Source: Nocardia miyunensis NBRC 108239
GTDB lineage: Bacteria; Actinomycetota; Actinomycetes; Mycobacteriales; Mycobacteriaceae
DNA: 64,000 nucleotides
Reading direction: 5' to 3'
Assembly: GCF_001613065.1 (NCBI RefSeq)
Contig: NZ_BDBQ01000054.1
Coordinates: 49,972-113,971 of the forward strand
The notes beneath the pieces were generated by a model, which was not told the origin of the DNA, did not search any database, and saw nothing but the letters and a program-made list of their open reading frames with translations. Below, piece after piece: positions 17,430-26,043 of the stretch (position 1 is the first letter of the stretch; each line of letters begins with the position of its first letter). The position numbers and the translations under genes were made by a program.

Positions 17430-20000
17430 TCAGATCACCCCCTCGGCGGCGAGCCCGTCGACGTCGTCCTTGGACAGGCCGAGCAACTCCTCGTAGACCT
17501 GGTAGTTGTGCTCGCCGTAGGTCGGCGCGGCCCGGCCCACCGGACCGCCGATGTACTGCGGGTTGTCGCTCAGCGACACCGAGGGCGCGGCGACGGGCCA
17601 GCGGCCGAAGTCGGTCGCGTCCAGTTCGGTGAGCCAGTTCAGCGCGCGCAGTTGCGGATCACGTTCGACCCGATCCTCGGCCGTCTGCACCACACCGGCG
17701 GCGATCCCGACGTCCTGCAGGCGCGTCATCAGCGAGTACCGCTCGCACTCCGCGGTCCACGAGCCGATCAGCGCGTCCAGATCGGCCCTGTTCTGTTGCC
17801 GCGCTTCGGATGTCGCGAATTCGGTCCGCTCCAGCCATTCGGGGTGACCGGCCTCCTTCGCCAGCCGCTCCCATTCGTCCTGACCGGCGCAGGTGATCGC
17901 GATCCACCGATCGTCGCCCGCACACCGGTAGATGCCCTCCGGGGCCGCGGTCGAATAAGGCGACCGGTTACCGGCACGCTCGTAGACCCGGCCGTTGACG
18001 CCGTGATCCAGCAGCGGAACCGCACCGAGGAACAGGCCCACCTCGCACTGCGAGGCGTCGATCCACTGCCCTTCGCCGGTCATCTCGCGGTGGTAGACCG
18101 CGGTGAGCAGGGCGAGCGCGAAGCTGTACGCGCCGTACCAGTCGAGATAGGAGTAGCCCCATCCCGCGGGCGGGAACGGGTCCGGCAGGCCGCTCATCTC
18201 GGAGATGCCCGAGAACGCTTGCGCCACAGGGCCGACCGTCCTGAACCGTCCGTAGACACCCTTGCTGCCCATACCGGACTGCTTGGCGTAGATGATCTTC
18301 GGATTGATCTCCCGCAGCACGTCGTAACCCAGGCCCCACGCCTCCATCACGCCGGGCGAGAAACCCTCGGCGACGATGCTCGACTCGGCGACCATGCGCT
18401 TGGCCAGGCGCAGACCCTCGGGATGCTTGACGTTGAGCGAGATACCCCGCTTGCCGGGGTTCTTGTTGTTGTACTGCGCACCGACCGGACCGCCCTGATC
18501 GGCGGGCCAGCGCGAGGGCACCGGTCCGGTCGCGCGCTCGCGCGCCTCCCGCCCGCCGACCGGCGCACCGCCTCGGCGCGGATCGAGGTTCTTGTGCCAC
18601 TCGACCTTGATGACGTCGGCACCGAGCGCGGCCAGGAACCGAGTGGCACCGGCGGAGGCCAGCATCCAGGTGAAGTCGAGCACCCGAATCCCTTGCAGCG
18701 CAAAGGGAAGACCGTGCGGGGAGAGTCGTTCACTCTCGACACGCGGCAGGTACAGCGGCTTCGCGGGCGTGCGGGGCGCGATCTCCAGAATCGAGCGCCG
18801 ATCCTCGTCGAGCAGCGGCGCGCGGCGGCCGGTGACCCAGTTCGAACCCTGGGTCACCCATTTGCTCGTCGGGTAGCGGAGGGACTTGCCGAGTTCGGGA
18901 TGTTCGACATCGGTGTAGGTCTCGCGCTCGAGCCAGTGCTCGTCCTGCGCGCTCTCGTGCGGTTTGCGCACCGGAACCCACATCAGCCCGGCCTGCTGGG
19001 CTTCCCGCCACGGAACCGAGTCGAACATGTACCGCCGCATGGTCTGCTCGACGACGTCCATATTGCTGGCCGCGCCGCCCTCCATGCCGGGCAGCACGCG
19101 GGAGTCCTTCTCGGTCTCCTCGCTCCCGTCGCTGATGGTGCCGCCGACGCCCCACTCGTCCAGGAAAGGCCCGAGCAGCTTGGCATTTCGCGTCATGGCC
19201 AGGTACCAGCGACCGTCCTTGGTGCTGAAGATGGTGCGATGACGCGAGACGTTCGGCGCCGAGTGACGGCACGTCTGCCGGTTGAACGGCGTGCGCAGCG
19301 CGACCCACGACATCAGGTCGCCCTCGGTGTTCTTGGCCACCGCCTCGTGGATCGCGCACGACAGGTGCTGTCCGTGCCCGGTCCGGTTCCGCACGCTCAA
19401 CGCCGCGACCAGAGTGAACGCCATCTGCTCACCGGCGATGGCGTACGAGTGGCCCAGCTGCGGCGCGATCGGCGGAGTGTCGTAGACCAGCTTGGGATCC
19501 GGGTCGTAGCCGTTGTTCATCACCACGCCGCCGAGCGCGAGATGCACCAGGTCCGAAGACTTCAGATGGGCCTGCGGCCCGGTCTCGCCGAAGGGGGTGA
19601 TCCGGCCGTAGATCAGCCGCTCGTGGCGGGCGCGCAACTCGGCGCTGCCCAGGCCCAGACCGTCCAGGTAGCCCAGCGGGGTCGAATCCAGGACGATGTC
19701 GGCCGCCGCGACGAGACGTTCGTAGTCGCCGCGTCCCTCGGCGGTGTCGAGGTCGAGAACGATCGACTGCTTGCCCCGGTTGTACGCCCAGAAGTGCAGC
19801 GACCGTTCCGGGTCGGGGGTGTCGTCCACGAACGGGCCGAGCGCACGCGTCGGGCTGCCGCCGGGCGGTTCCACCTTGATCACCTCGGCGCCGAGACCGG
19901 CCAGCACCAGACCGCAGTATTCGCCCTGCTGATCACCGACTTCGATGACCCGGACCCCGGCGAGCGAGCCACCGTTTCCGGCTGTTTCCGATGAGGTCAT
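17430..20000 (-). CDS. Fused two-domain CaiB/BaiF CoA-transferase
   Basis: The 856 residues hold two CoA-transferase domains (about 13-410 and 435-850). The N-terminal domain carries SYAIAG (185-190) where the catalytic Asp should be, with Tyr186 at that position. The C-terminal domain keeps Asp620 (YLDWYGA). A GGAGGAG site lies before ATG 20000; a GTG at 20036 would add an Arg/Ser-rich tail and is rejected. It is 3 nt upstream of the thiolase-like gene, so it probably makes the CoA ester that the thiolase-like/DUF35 pair cleaves. Confidence 0.88.
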   Translation of the reverse strand: MTSSETAGNGGSLAGVRVIEVGDQQGEYCGLVLAGLGAEVIKVEPPGGSPTRALGPFVDDTPDPERSLHFWAYNRGKQSIVLDLDTAEGRGDYERLVAAADIVLDSTPLGYLDGLGLGSAELRARHERLIYGRITPFGETGPQAHLKSSDLVHLALGGVVMNNGYDPDPKLVYDTPPIAPQLGHSYAIAGEQMAFTLVAALSVRNRTGHGQHLSCAIHEAVAKNTEGDLMSWVALRTPFNRQTCRHSAPNVSRHRTIFSTKDGRWYLAMTRNAKLLGPFLDEWGVGGTISDGSEETEKDSRVLPGMEGGAASNMDVVEQTMRRYMFDSVPWREAQQAGLMWVPVRKPHESAQDEHWLERETYTDVEHPELGKSLRYPTSKWVTQGSNWVTGRRAPLLDEDRRSILEIAPRTPAKPLYLPRVESERLSPHGLPFALQGIRVLDFTWMLASAGATRFLAALGADVIKVEWHKNLDPRRGGAPVGGREARERATGPVPSRWPADQGGPVGAQYNNKNPGKRGISLNVKHPEGLRLAKRMVAESSIVAEGFSPGVMEAWGLGYDVLREINPKIIYAKQSGMGSKGVYGRFRTVGPVAQAFSGISEMSGLPDPFPPAGWGYSYLDWYGAYSFALALLTAVYHREMTGEGQWIDASQCEVGLFLGAVPLLDHGVNGRVYERAGNRSPYSTAAPEGIYRCAGDDRWIAITCAGQDEWERLAKEAGHPEWLERTEFATSEARQQNRADLDALIGSWTAECERYSLMTRLQDVGIAAGVVQTAEDRVERDPQLRALNWLTELDATDFGRWPVAAPSVSLSDNPQYIGGPVGRAAPTYGEHNYQVYEELLGLSKDDVDGLAAEGVI

Positions 20001-20057
20001 TCTGCTCCTCCGTGATGAGCGCGGCGCGCGAACCACCGCTGCGACGTCTGGGACATG

Positions 20058-20918
20058 TCAGGCCGCCTCCGGCCAGCCGAGCCATGCCGCGATGGCCTCC
20101 CCGAGGACGAGATCCCTTTCGGGAGTGGTCAACTCGGGGGTGTGCTGCACGAAGACATCCACCAGCTGCTCGTAGGGCACCGGGAGCCGGGACAGGTCCG
20201 AGCCCCAGAAGACTCGATCGGCGCCGAACGCCTCGACCAACCGGTAGACGGCCGACGAAATGGACGGGAAGGGATAGGGCTCGCGGACGAAACACGGCAG
20301 CGCCGAAGCCTTCACCGCGATCCCGGGATACTCGGCGAGCGCGAGCAACGGTTCGATCGCCTCGACCAGCGGCCGCTCGGCGTTCTCGACCGCGGCGTGA
20401 TCGACCGCGATCCGCAGGCCCGGATACGTGCGAGCCAGGTGCGCGTAGAGGTCGTACCGGCCGGGTGCGTAGATGCTCAGCGGAACGCCGAATTCCTGTG
20501 CGGCGGCGAAGAATCCGCTCGAGGTCGCACGTTCCAGGGTGCCCGCGACATCGCCCCGGTTGAGTGACATCCGAATTGCCAAGCGGCCGGGCACATCTCG
20601 CCAGTGCGCCAGCTCCTCGACCGCCCCGGGGTCGCCGGTCGCGAAACGGCAGATCGCCCCGAACCGCGCGGGTTCGGCCGCGGCGGCGGCCAGCACGTAG
20701 TCGTTGCGAGAGCCCTCCCAGGTCGGCGCGAGCAGCAGCGCGGCGCTCACGCCCGCGCGGGCCATCGACTCCCGGACCTCCGGGACCTCGAGCGGGACCG
20801 CGCGCTGCGGTTCGATCGCGTCCGCCGGCCAGGGACGTTCGGGCGTAGCGGCCTTCCACACGTGGATCTGAGCGTCGATCACGCGCGAACGAGAGGCCGG
20901 GACCTGATCCGATGTCAT
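20058..20918 (-). CDS. Amidohydrolase-2 family metal-dependent hydrolase or decarboxylase
   Basis: A 286-residue TIM-barrel protein. It starts with RVIDAQIHVW (metal-binding His motif, about 12-21), has VDHAAVEN mid-chain, and places an Asp in FWGSDLSRLP near the end, as the family does. Members hydrolyse lactones or amides, or decarboxylate aromatic or enol acids. Its ATG shares one base with the stop of the upstream monooxygenase gene (TGATG), so the two are coupled. A lactone or ester product of the monooxygenase is a sensible substrate guess. Confidence 0.83.
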   Translation of the reverse strand: MTSDQVPASRSRVIDAQIHVWKAATPERPWPADAIEPQRAVPLEVPEVRESMARAGVSAALLLAPTWEGSRNDYVLAAAAAEPARFGAICRFATGDPGAVEELAHWRDVPGRLAIRMSLNRGDVAGTLERATSSGFFAAAQEFGVPLSIYAPGRYDLYAHLARTYPGLRIAVDHAAVENAERPLVEAIEPLLALAEYPGIAVKASALPCFVREPYPFPSISSAVYRLVEAFGADRVFWGSDLSRLPVPYEQLVDVFVQHTPELTTPERDLVLGEAIAAWLGWPEAA

Positions 20919-22402
20919 CAGCGCGACCGTTCCCGCGGCTTCGACGCGGCCAGCGGATACTCGTCGAAGTCGCTCATCTCCAGCTTCTCGTACTGCGCCT
21001 CGTGCTCGGCCCGGGTGAACGGCCAGATGACCGGAACGCCGACGGTCTGGCTGTACCAGTTCTTGCCTTCGGAGTAGGTCGTGCCGGGCAGCGCGTCCAG
21101 CACTTTCTGCAGGAAGGCGTCGGTCGCCTGCTGCGTGGGCGCGTAGCCGCGCTTCGTCCGGGCGATCACGTCGAAAAGCCGCATCAGATAACCGACTTCG
21201 TGCGCGAGCGTCGTCGGGATCGAGAGGGAGTTGACCGGGGCGAACGGTCCGCACAGTAGGAAGAAGTTCGGGAATTCCGGCACACCGATCGCCCGGAACG
21301 CCGCGACACCCTTGCTCCATGCCTCGTCGAGCGTCCCGCCGTCGGGGCCCACCACGTTCATCGGGCGCATGTACGCGTGGGCGTCGAATCCGGTTGCCCA
21401 GATGATCACGTCCAGTTCGTGCAGGGTCCCGGACTCGTCCACGATTCCGTTGGGCTCGACCCGCTGGATCCCGCCGAAGACCGGGTGCACGTTCGGCTGC
21501 TGCACCACGCGGTAGTAGTCCGGCGTCTTGGCGATGCGCTTGACGCCGAGCGGCTCGGTCGGGGTGAACTTCGCGCGCAGCTCGGGATCGGGGATCTCGT
21601 CGTGCAGCATCTTCAGGAAGCGCCGCTTCATCTCTTCGCGGTCGGGCCCCGGCACCAGACGCCACGTCTCGTTGCCGTCGGTCCGCACACGCTGTGCCGC
21701 CATGCGTTTGTCGTAGCGAGCCGCCAGCCGCGGAATGCGCAGCTGGATCCGCTCCCACAGCGAGTACGGCGGATTGTCCTTCACCTGCATCCACTGCGGC
21801 GTCCGGATGAAGTGGGTGACCTCGTTGCCGAGTTTGCCCAGCGCCGAAGTGATCTGCACCCCACTGGATCCGGTACCGACGACCCCGTACCGCAGCGAGC
21901 GATCCGACAGGTCGATCGAGTGATCCCACTGCGAGGAATGAAAGGCGCGGCCGCGGAAGGTTTCCGCGCCGGGCACCTTCGGCACCGAGGGCATCCGGAG
22001 GAATCCGGAGGCCGCCACGACGATGTCGAACGTCGCGGCCGAGCCGTCCGCGAGGGTGACCTGCCACGCGCCGTCCTCCCAGACGGCCGCTTCGACTTCG
22101 GAGCCGAAACGGATGTGCGGCAACAGATCCTGATTGCGCGCGAAGCCCTGGAGGTAGGACCGCACCTCGGAGCCCGGCGCGTAGCGCTTGGTCCAATGGA
22201 AGCTGCGCGCGAACGGGAATTCGTAGTTGCGGGTCAGCACGTCGACATGCAACCCCGGGTAGGTGTTGGTGTCCCAGGTGCCACCGGCGGCGTCGCGCTT
22301 CTCGTAGATCGTGAAGTCCAGACCGGCCTGCTTCAGGTGGTAACCGAGAAACAGTCCCGACATCCCGGCGCCGACTACCGCCACCCGCAATGGCTGCTGC
22401 AT
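20918..22402 (-). CDS. Flavin-dependent monooxygenase, Baeyer-Villiger/FMO type
   Basis: A 494-residue class B flavoprotein. FAD fold GAGMSG sits near residues 9-14 and a second Rossmann GTGSSG sits mid-chain for NADPH. Between them FRGRAFHSSQWD resembles the BVMO/FMO fingerprint, with Ser-Ser where classical BVMOs have Thr. It would insert oxygen next to a ketone or oxidise a heteroatom. ATG at 22402 follows GGAG by 8 nt; longer upstream starts run into the promoter. It lies between the esterase and amidohydrolase genes, fitting a ketone to ester to acid route. Confidence 0.86.
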   Translation of the reverse strand: MQQPLRVAVVGAGMSGLFLGYHLKQAGLDFTIYEKRDAAGGTWDTNTYPGLHVDVLTRNYEFPFARSFHWTKRYAPGSEVRSYLQGFARNQDLLPHIRFGSEVEAAVWEDGAWQVTLADGSAATFDIVVAASGFLRMPSVPKVPGAETFRGRAFHSSQWDHSIDLSDRSLRYGVVGTGSSGVQITSALGKLGNEVTHFIRTPQWMQVKDNPPYSLWERIQLRIPRLAARYDKRMAAQRVRTDGNETWRLVPGPDREEMKRRFLKMLHDEIPDPELRAKFTPTEPLGVKRIAKTPDYYRVVQQPNVHPVFGGIQRVEPNGIVDESGTLHELDVIIWATGFDAHAYMRPMNVVGPDGGTLDEAWSKGVAAFRAIGVPEFPNFFLLCGPFAPVNSLSIPTTLAHEVGYLMRLFDVIARTKRGYAPTQQATDAFLQKVLDALPGTTYSEGKNWYSQTVGVPVIWPFTRAEHEAQYEKLEMSDFDEYPLAASKPRERSR

Positions 22403-22478
22403 TCCCACGTCTCCGTTCTGCGCCCCCGACGTTGCGACGAACGCACGTCGTTGCGACAAACACCCAAAACCATAATCT

Positions 22479-22518
22479 AGGATAGTTATATCATAGTACT
22501 GAACACGATTAAATCTCA
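22479..22518 (-). promoter_or_regulatory. Promoter with a member of the shared TTGTGT-type motif
   Basis: On the minus strand, TTTAATCGTGTTCAG contains TCGTGT (22503-22508) as -35, followed by 18 nt and TATCCT (22479-22484). It precedes the monooxygenase gene starting at 22402. It differs by one base from the TTGTGT core of the other promoters listed in the findings. Confidence 0.45.
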
Positions 22519-22581
22519 CCGAGGGCCGGTGGACGCCTCGTCCATCGACTTTCTTCCACAACTAGGATGGAAGTCACACCA

Positions 22582-24051
22582 TCAGAGCCTCTGCTCCCAG
22601 ATCCGGCGCCGGTAAGCATCGGGATCTGTGACCGTCACGCTCTCGGTTTCGATACGGCGCACCCGACGGCCGTCGTCGTAGACCGGCCAGCCCGGATCGC
22701 CACCGGCGATGAATCTCACCCAGGTCGAATGAACGACGTCGGCCAGCGCCTGGGGTGCGTCCGCTCCCCTGAGCTGCTTCCCCCACGGATCGGCGAGAGT
22801 GTCGAAGACGAAGGGGATCTCGATGGTGTGGCAAGCGCCGAGCCTGCCGTCGAATGTGCCCGGCTGCCAGGCGAACTCGTATACATATGCGGACGATCCC
22901 GCGGCGTGACGCGCCTCCGCGTAGCGAATCGAGGGCACCCGGCAGAACCAGTCGGACTGGATCGCGACGAAAAGATCCGCGGGCCCAGCCGCAGGCAGAT
23001 GCTCGCGGTAGGCGGCGATGACGGCTCCCGCGTCGACACCCAAGCGCGCCACCGTGCCGTGCAGCATCTCGTCGGTCATGGTGTCCGCCAAGCCCGTCGG
23101 CGCGGAGAACAGACCGTACTCCTGCCCGTTCCACCCGAGCAGCAGATCCACCGTGCTGCTCGCACCGGCGCGGGCGGCCTCGACAGGGTGCCGAGGCAGA
23201 GTGTCGCCATCGATGACCGGTTGCAGCACCAGACGGGTGAACGGCGCGAATCGAGGGTCCTTACCGGCGCTGAGCCGCCCGATCACCGTATTGGTGGCCT
23301 GATGGAGAGTCTCGACCGGAACAGTATCCAGCGACGCGGCCGTCGGCTCCAAGTCCAGTTCGATGCCGAGCTCCCGGGTGACGATCGAGGCGACCTCCGC
23401 GGTGTGGACGTGATGGCCGTCCCCGCTCTGCGAGATCGCCCGGCGGATCAGCCCTTCGCTCCGCGGCATCGCCAAGAGGGTCAGCACACTCATCGCTCCG
23501 GCGGACTCCCCGGCGACGGTGACGCGCTCGGGATCGCCGCCGAACGACGCGATATTCGCGCGCACCCAGTCCAGTGCGGCGAGCTGATCGAGCAGACCAC
23601 GGTTGGCGACCTGGTCCGGCAGCAGCAGAAAGCCCTCGACGGCCAATCGGTAATTGATGGTGACCACCACTACACCGCTGCGGGCGAAGGCGGAGCCGTC
23701 GAAGGCGGTCGTCGAGCCCGCGCCGGTCGCGAAGCCGCCGCCGTGGATCCACACCAGCACCGGGCGACTGCCGACCGTGCCCGGAGTCCAGATGTTGAGG
23801 TTGAGCCCGTTGCGTCCAGGCCGAACCGGGTCCGGGAGCAGCGCGTCGATGACCGCCGATCGCTGCGGAGGGGTCGACACGGTCGGGCCGTATCGCGTGG
23901 CATCGTGCACGCCCTCATGCGGCACAGGCGGTTCCGGCGCCGCGAAGCGCAGCGCTCCGACCGGCGCGGCCGCGTAGGGGATCCCCTTGAAAGTCAGCAC
24001 GTCACCGACCCGCGCGCCACGGAATGTCCCCTGCGGGATCGTCACCTCCAT
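22582..24051 (-). CDS. Carboxylesterase type B
   Basis: A 489-residue type-B esterase. VWIHGGGFATGAGS (oxyanion, about 100-113) and GESAGAMS with nucleophile Ser183 are clear. The N-terminal FKGIPYAAAPVGALRF motif is typical. No signal peptide is visible, so it is probably cytoplasmic. ATG at 24051 has GGAGG 7 nt upstream; the upstream ATGs at 24087 and 24126 lack one. It probably hydrolyses an ester made by a neighbouring BVMO. Transcription diverges from the acyl-CoA ligase gene. Confidence 0.87.
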   Translation of the reverse strand: MEVTIPQGTFRGARVGDVLTFKGIPYAAAPVGALRFAAPEPPVPHEGVHDATRYGPTVSTPPQRSAVIDALLPDPVRPGRNGLNLNIWTPGTVGSRPVLVWIHGGGFATGAGSTTAFDGSAFARSGVVVVTINYRLAVEGFLLLPDQVANRGLLDQLAALDWVRANIASFGGDPERVTVAGESAGAMSVLTLLAMPRSEGLIRRAISQSGDGHHVHTAEVASIVTRELGIELDLEPTAASLDTVPVETLHQATNTVIGRLSAGKDPRFAPFTRLVLQPVIDGDTLPRHPVEAARAGASSTVDLLLGWNGQEYGLFSAPTGLADTMTDEMLHGTVARLGVDAGAVIAAYREHLPAAGPADLFVAIQSDWFCRVPSIRYAEARHAAGSSAYVYEFAWQPGTFDGRLGACHTIEIPFVFDTLADPWGKQLRGADAPQALADVVHSTWVRFIAGGDPGWPVYDDGRRVRRIETESVTVTDPDAYRRRIWEQRL

Positions 24052-24140
24052 GCCGGAGCCTCCAGCCAATCTTGTCGTTGTCGTCATGCGCACGATTGAT
24101 ACGGCGGCGCCGCAGCTGCCGCGCATCCCTATCTATCGTC

Positions 24141-24171
24141 TAATTGTGCCACTTTGCTACTATGACACAAT
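24141..24171 (+). promoter_or_regulatory. Promoter with the shared TTGTGT-type motif
   Basis: TAATTGTGCC (24141-24150) contains TTGTGC as -35 (24144-24149), followed by 16 nt and CACAAT (24166-24171). The acyl-CoA ligase ATG is 22 nt further on. A second half-site (ACACAATAG) overlaps the -10 region in the opposite sense. Confidence 0.45.
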
Positions 24172-24193
24172 AGTGAAAGGGAGGCGTGACGCA

Positions 24194-25915
24194 ATGGCGT
24201 TGTCCGACAAAGAACGACTCGAACTCCTGACCACCCCCGGAGCGGCGTTCCCGCTCCAGGACCGCACGGTGGACGGACACACGTACCAAGTCTTCGACCG
24301 CGAGCCTCGGACACTGCGAAATGCCTTCGCGGAGATGAGAACCCACGGCAGCGCCCGTGCGATCGGCTACCGCGACGAATACTGGTCCTACGACGACCTG
24401 TGGTCGGAGATGACGGCGGTGGCCCATGCGCTGCGGGACCGGCACGGGGTCGTCGCCGGTGATCGAGTCGGCATCGCCATGCGCAACTACCCCGAGTTCG
24501 TCATGATCTTCGGTGCGATTCAACTACTGGGCGCGGTCGCCGTGCCGTTCAATGCCTGGCTCAAAGGCCCCGAACTGGCCGAGCTCGTCGTCGAGGCCGC
24601 ACCCGTGGCACTGTTCGCCGATCGGGAACGCGTCGAGCTCGCGCGCGGCCTCGAATTCGCCGGCGGCGCGACGGCCACGACACTGGTGGGCGTGCGGTGC
24701 CCGGCCACCGAAGGCGTTGTCGCATACGAGGATCTGCTCACCGATCGACGCCCGGCCGCGTCATCCCACGCTCCCGAGGTCGAGGTCTCCCCCGACGACA
24801 TCTCGACCATCCTGTTCACCTCGGGCACCACCGGACGCCCGAAAGCGGCCGCACACAGCCACCTCAACCACTCCGCATCGCTGCTCAACAAGCTGATTCG
24901 GGCGGTGAAGGTCGATGTCCCCGCGGACGGCGGCCCGGTCCGGGTCTCCCCCGCCCCGCATTCCTGCAAGCTGGTGACCTTCCCGTTCTTCCACATCGCG
25001 GGAATCAACACCATGTACAACAGCCTCTACGCCGGTCAGACATTGATCCTGATGTACAAGTGGGACGCCCACGAGGCGATCCGCCTGGTCGAGCAGGAGA
25101 AGGTCAACGAGATCTCCGGGCCGCCCTTCATCGTGCAGACGTTCCTGGAAGCGGCCCGCGAAGGCAGCGCGGACCTGAGTTCCCTCCGCGTCCTCGGTAT
25201 GGGCGGAGCGGCAGCGCCACTCGGAGTGATCGCCGAAGCCCGGAAGGTGCTGGGGCCGGACATCTTGCCGCGCACCGGATACGGAATGACCGAGACGACC
25301 TCGGGCGTCGTCGCGATCTCCGGCGCCGACTTCGAACAACGTCCGACCAGCGTCGGCCGACTGCTCCCGACGGCCGAGATCGGCATCATGGACAACAACG
25401 GCGAACTGCTGGGCGTCGACGAGGAAGGCGAGGTCGCATTCCGTGGCCCGCAAGTCATCCGGGGATACGCGGGCATCGCGGACAGCCCCGACTTCCGCGA
25501 CGGATGGTTCTTCACCGGCGACATCGGCCGCGTCGACAAGGACGGATTCGTCTACCTGGTAGGCCGGGTCAAGGACATCGTGATCCGCGGCGGGGAGAAC
25601 ATCAACTGCTCGGAAGTCGAAGCCTGCCTGTCCAGTCATCCCCATGTCATCGAGGCCGCGGCCCTGGGCGCACCACACCCCACCCTCGGTGAGGAACTCG
25701 TCGCCATCGTCCACGTGCACACCGACAGCACGGTCGACGTCGATGAGCTGCGCGACTATGCCGCCGAGCGGCTCGCGAAATTCAAGGTTCCGGTCCGGAT
25801 CGCGATCATTCACGAGTTCCTGCCGCGCACGGCGAGCGGCAAGGTCATCAAGCGCGAACTGATCGGCCAACTCGGCCTCGGCTGGCTGCTCGGGCCGGAG
25901 ACGGCCTCCGCGTGA
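24194..25915 (+). CDS. Acyl-CoA synthetase (AMP-dependent ligase, FadD-like)
   Basis: A 573-residue ANL-superfamily enzyme that activates a carboxylic acid to its CoA thioester with ATP. It carries the P-loop FTSGTTGRPK (208-217), GYGMTETT, GWFFTGDIG and the C-terminal catalytic Lys550 in GKVIKREL. GGGAGG lies 9 nt before the ATG at 24194. The chain length fits medium/long-chain or carboxylate-specific ligases. It stands alone between two divergent or tandem oxidative modules and may serve all of them. Confidence 0.9.
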   Translation: MALSDKERLELLTTPGAAFPLQDRTVDGHTYQVFDREPRTLRNAFAEMRTHGSARAIGYRDEYWSYDDLWSEMTAVAHALRDRHGVVAGDRVGIAMRNYPEFVMIFGAIQLLGAVAVPFNAWLKGPELAELVVEAAPVALFADRERVELARGLEFAGGATATTLVGVRCPATEGVVAYEDLLTDRRPAASSHAPEVEVSPDDISTILFTSGTTGRPKAAAHSHLNHSASLLNKLIRAVKVDVPADGGPVRVSPAPHSCKLVTFPFFHIAGINTMYNSLYAGQTLILMYKWDAHEAIRLVEQEKVNEISGPPFIVQTFLEAAREGSADLSSLRVLGMGGAAAPLGVIAEARKVLGPDILPRTGYGMTETTSGVVAISGADFEQRPTSVGRLLPTAEIGIMDNNGELLGVDEEGEVAFRGPQVIRGYAGIADSPDFRDGWFFTGDIGRVDKDGFVYLVGRVKDIVIRGGENINCSEVEACLSSHPHVIEAAALGAPHPTLGEELVAIVHVHTDSTVDVDELRDYAAERLAKFKVPVRIAIIHEFLPRTASGKVIKRELIGQLGLGWLLGPETASA

Positions 25916-25951
25916 TCACGACCGATTCGTAAGAAGTTTTTATTAATGATC

Positions 25952-25983
25952 AAGTTGTGTTACAACCATGGAAGAGTTAGCCT
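25952..25983 (+). promoter_or_regulatory. Promoter with near-palindromic operator
   Basis: GTTGT-GTT-ACAAC (25954-25966) is a perfect short palindrome. Its TTGTGT (25955-25960) forms the -35 box, with a 17-nt spacer and TAGCCT (25978-25983). It precedes the BVMO gene at 26044. The core matches the 6686-6702 operator. Confidence 0.55.
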
Positions 25984-26043
25984 ACGAAAAGGGCCGCTTC
26001 TCGTATGGGGGAGCGACGCCGAGGTGTCCAGAGGAGTTTCCAA

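Noticed and set aside
16407..19994. A 1195-codon open frame on the plus strand
   Set aside because: It is the antisense shadow of the thiolase-like and fused CoA-transferase genes; it has no family motifs, and GC-rich third positions keep the frame open. The same holds for the long opposite-strand frames at 13720-16362, 25960-27885, 31052-33334 and 45330-47237.
20058..22463. An 801-codon minus-strand frame suggesting a fusion ending in the amidohydrolase
   Set aside because: Only the last 286 codons match a family; the earlier part is an out-of-frame shadow of the monooxygenase gene. ATG 20918, overlapping the monooxygenase stop, is the true start.
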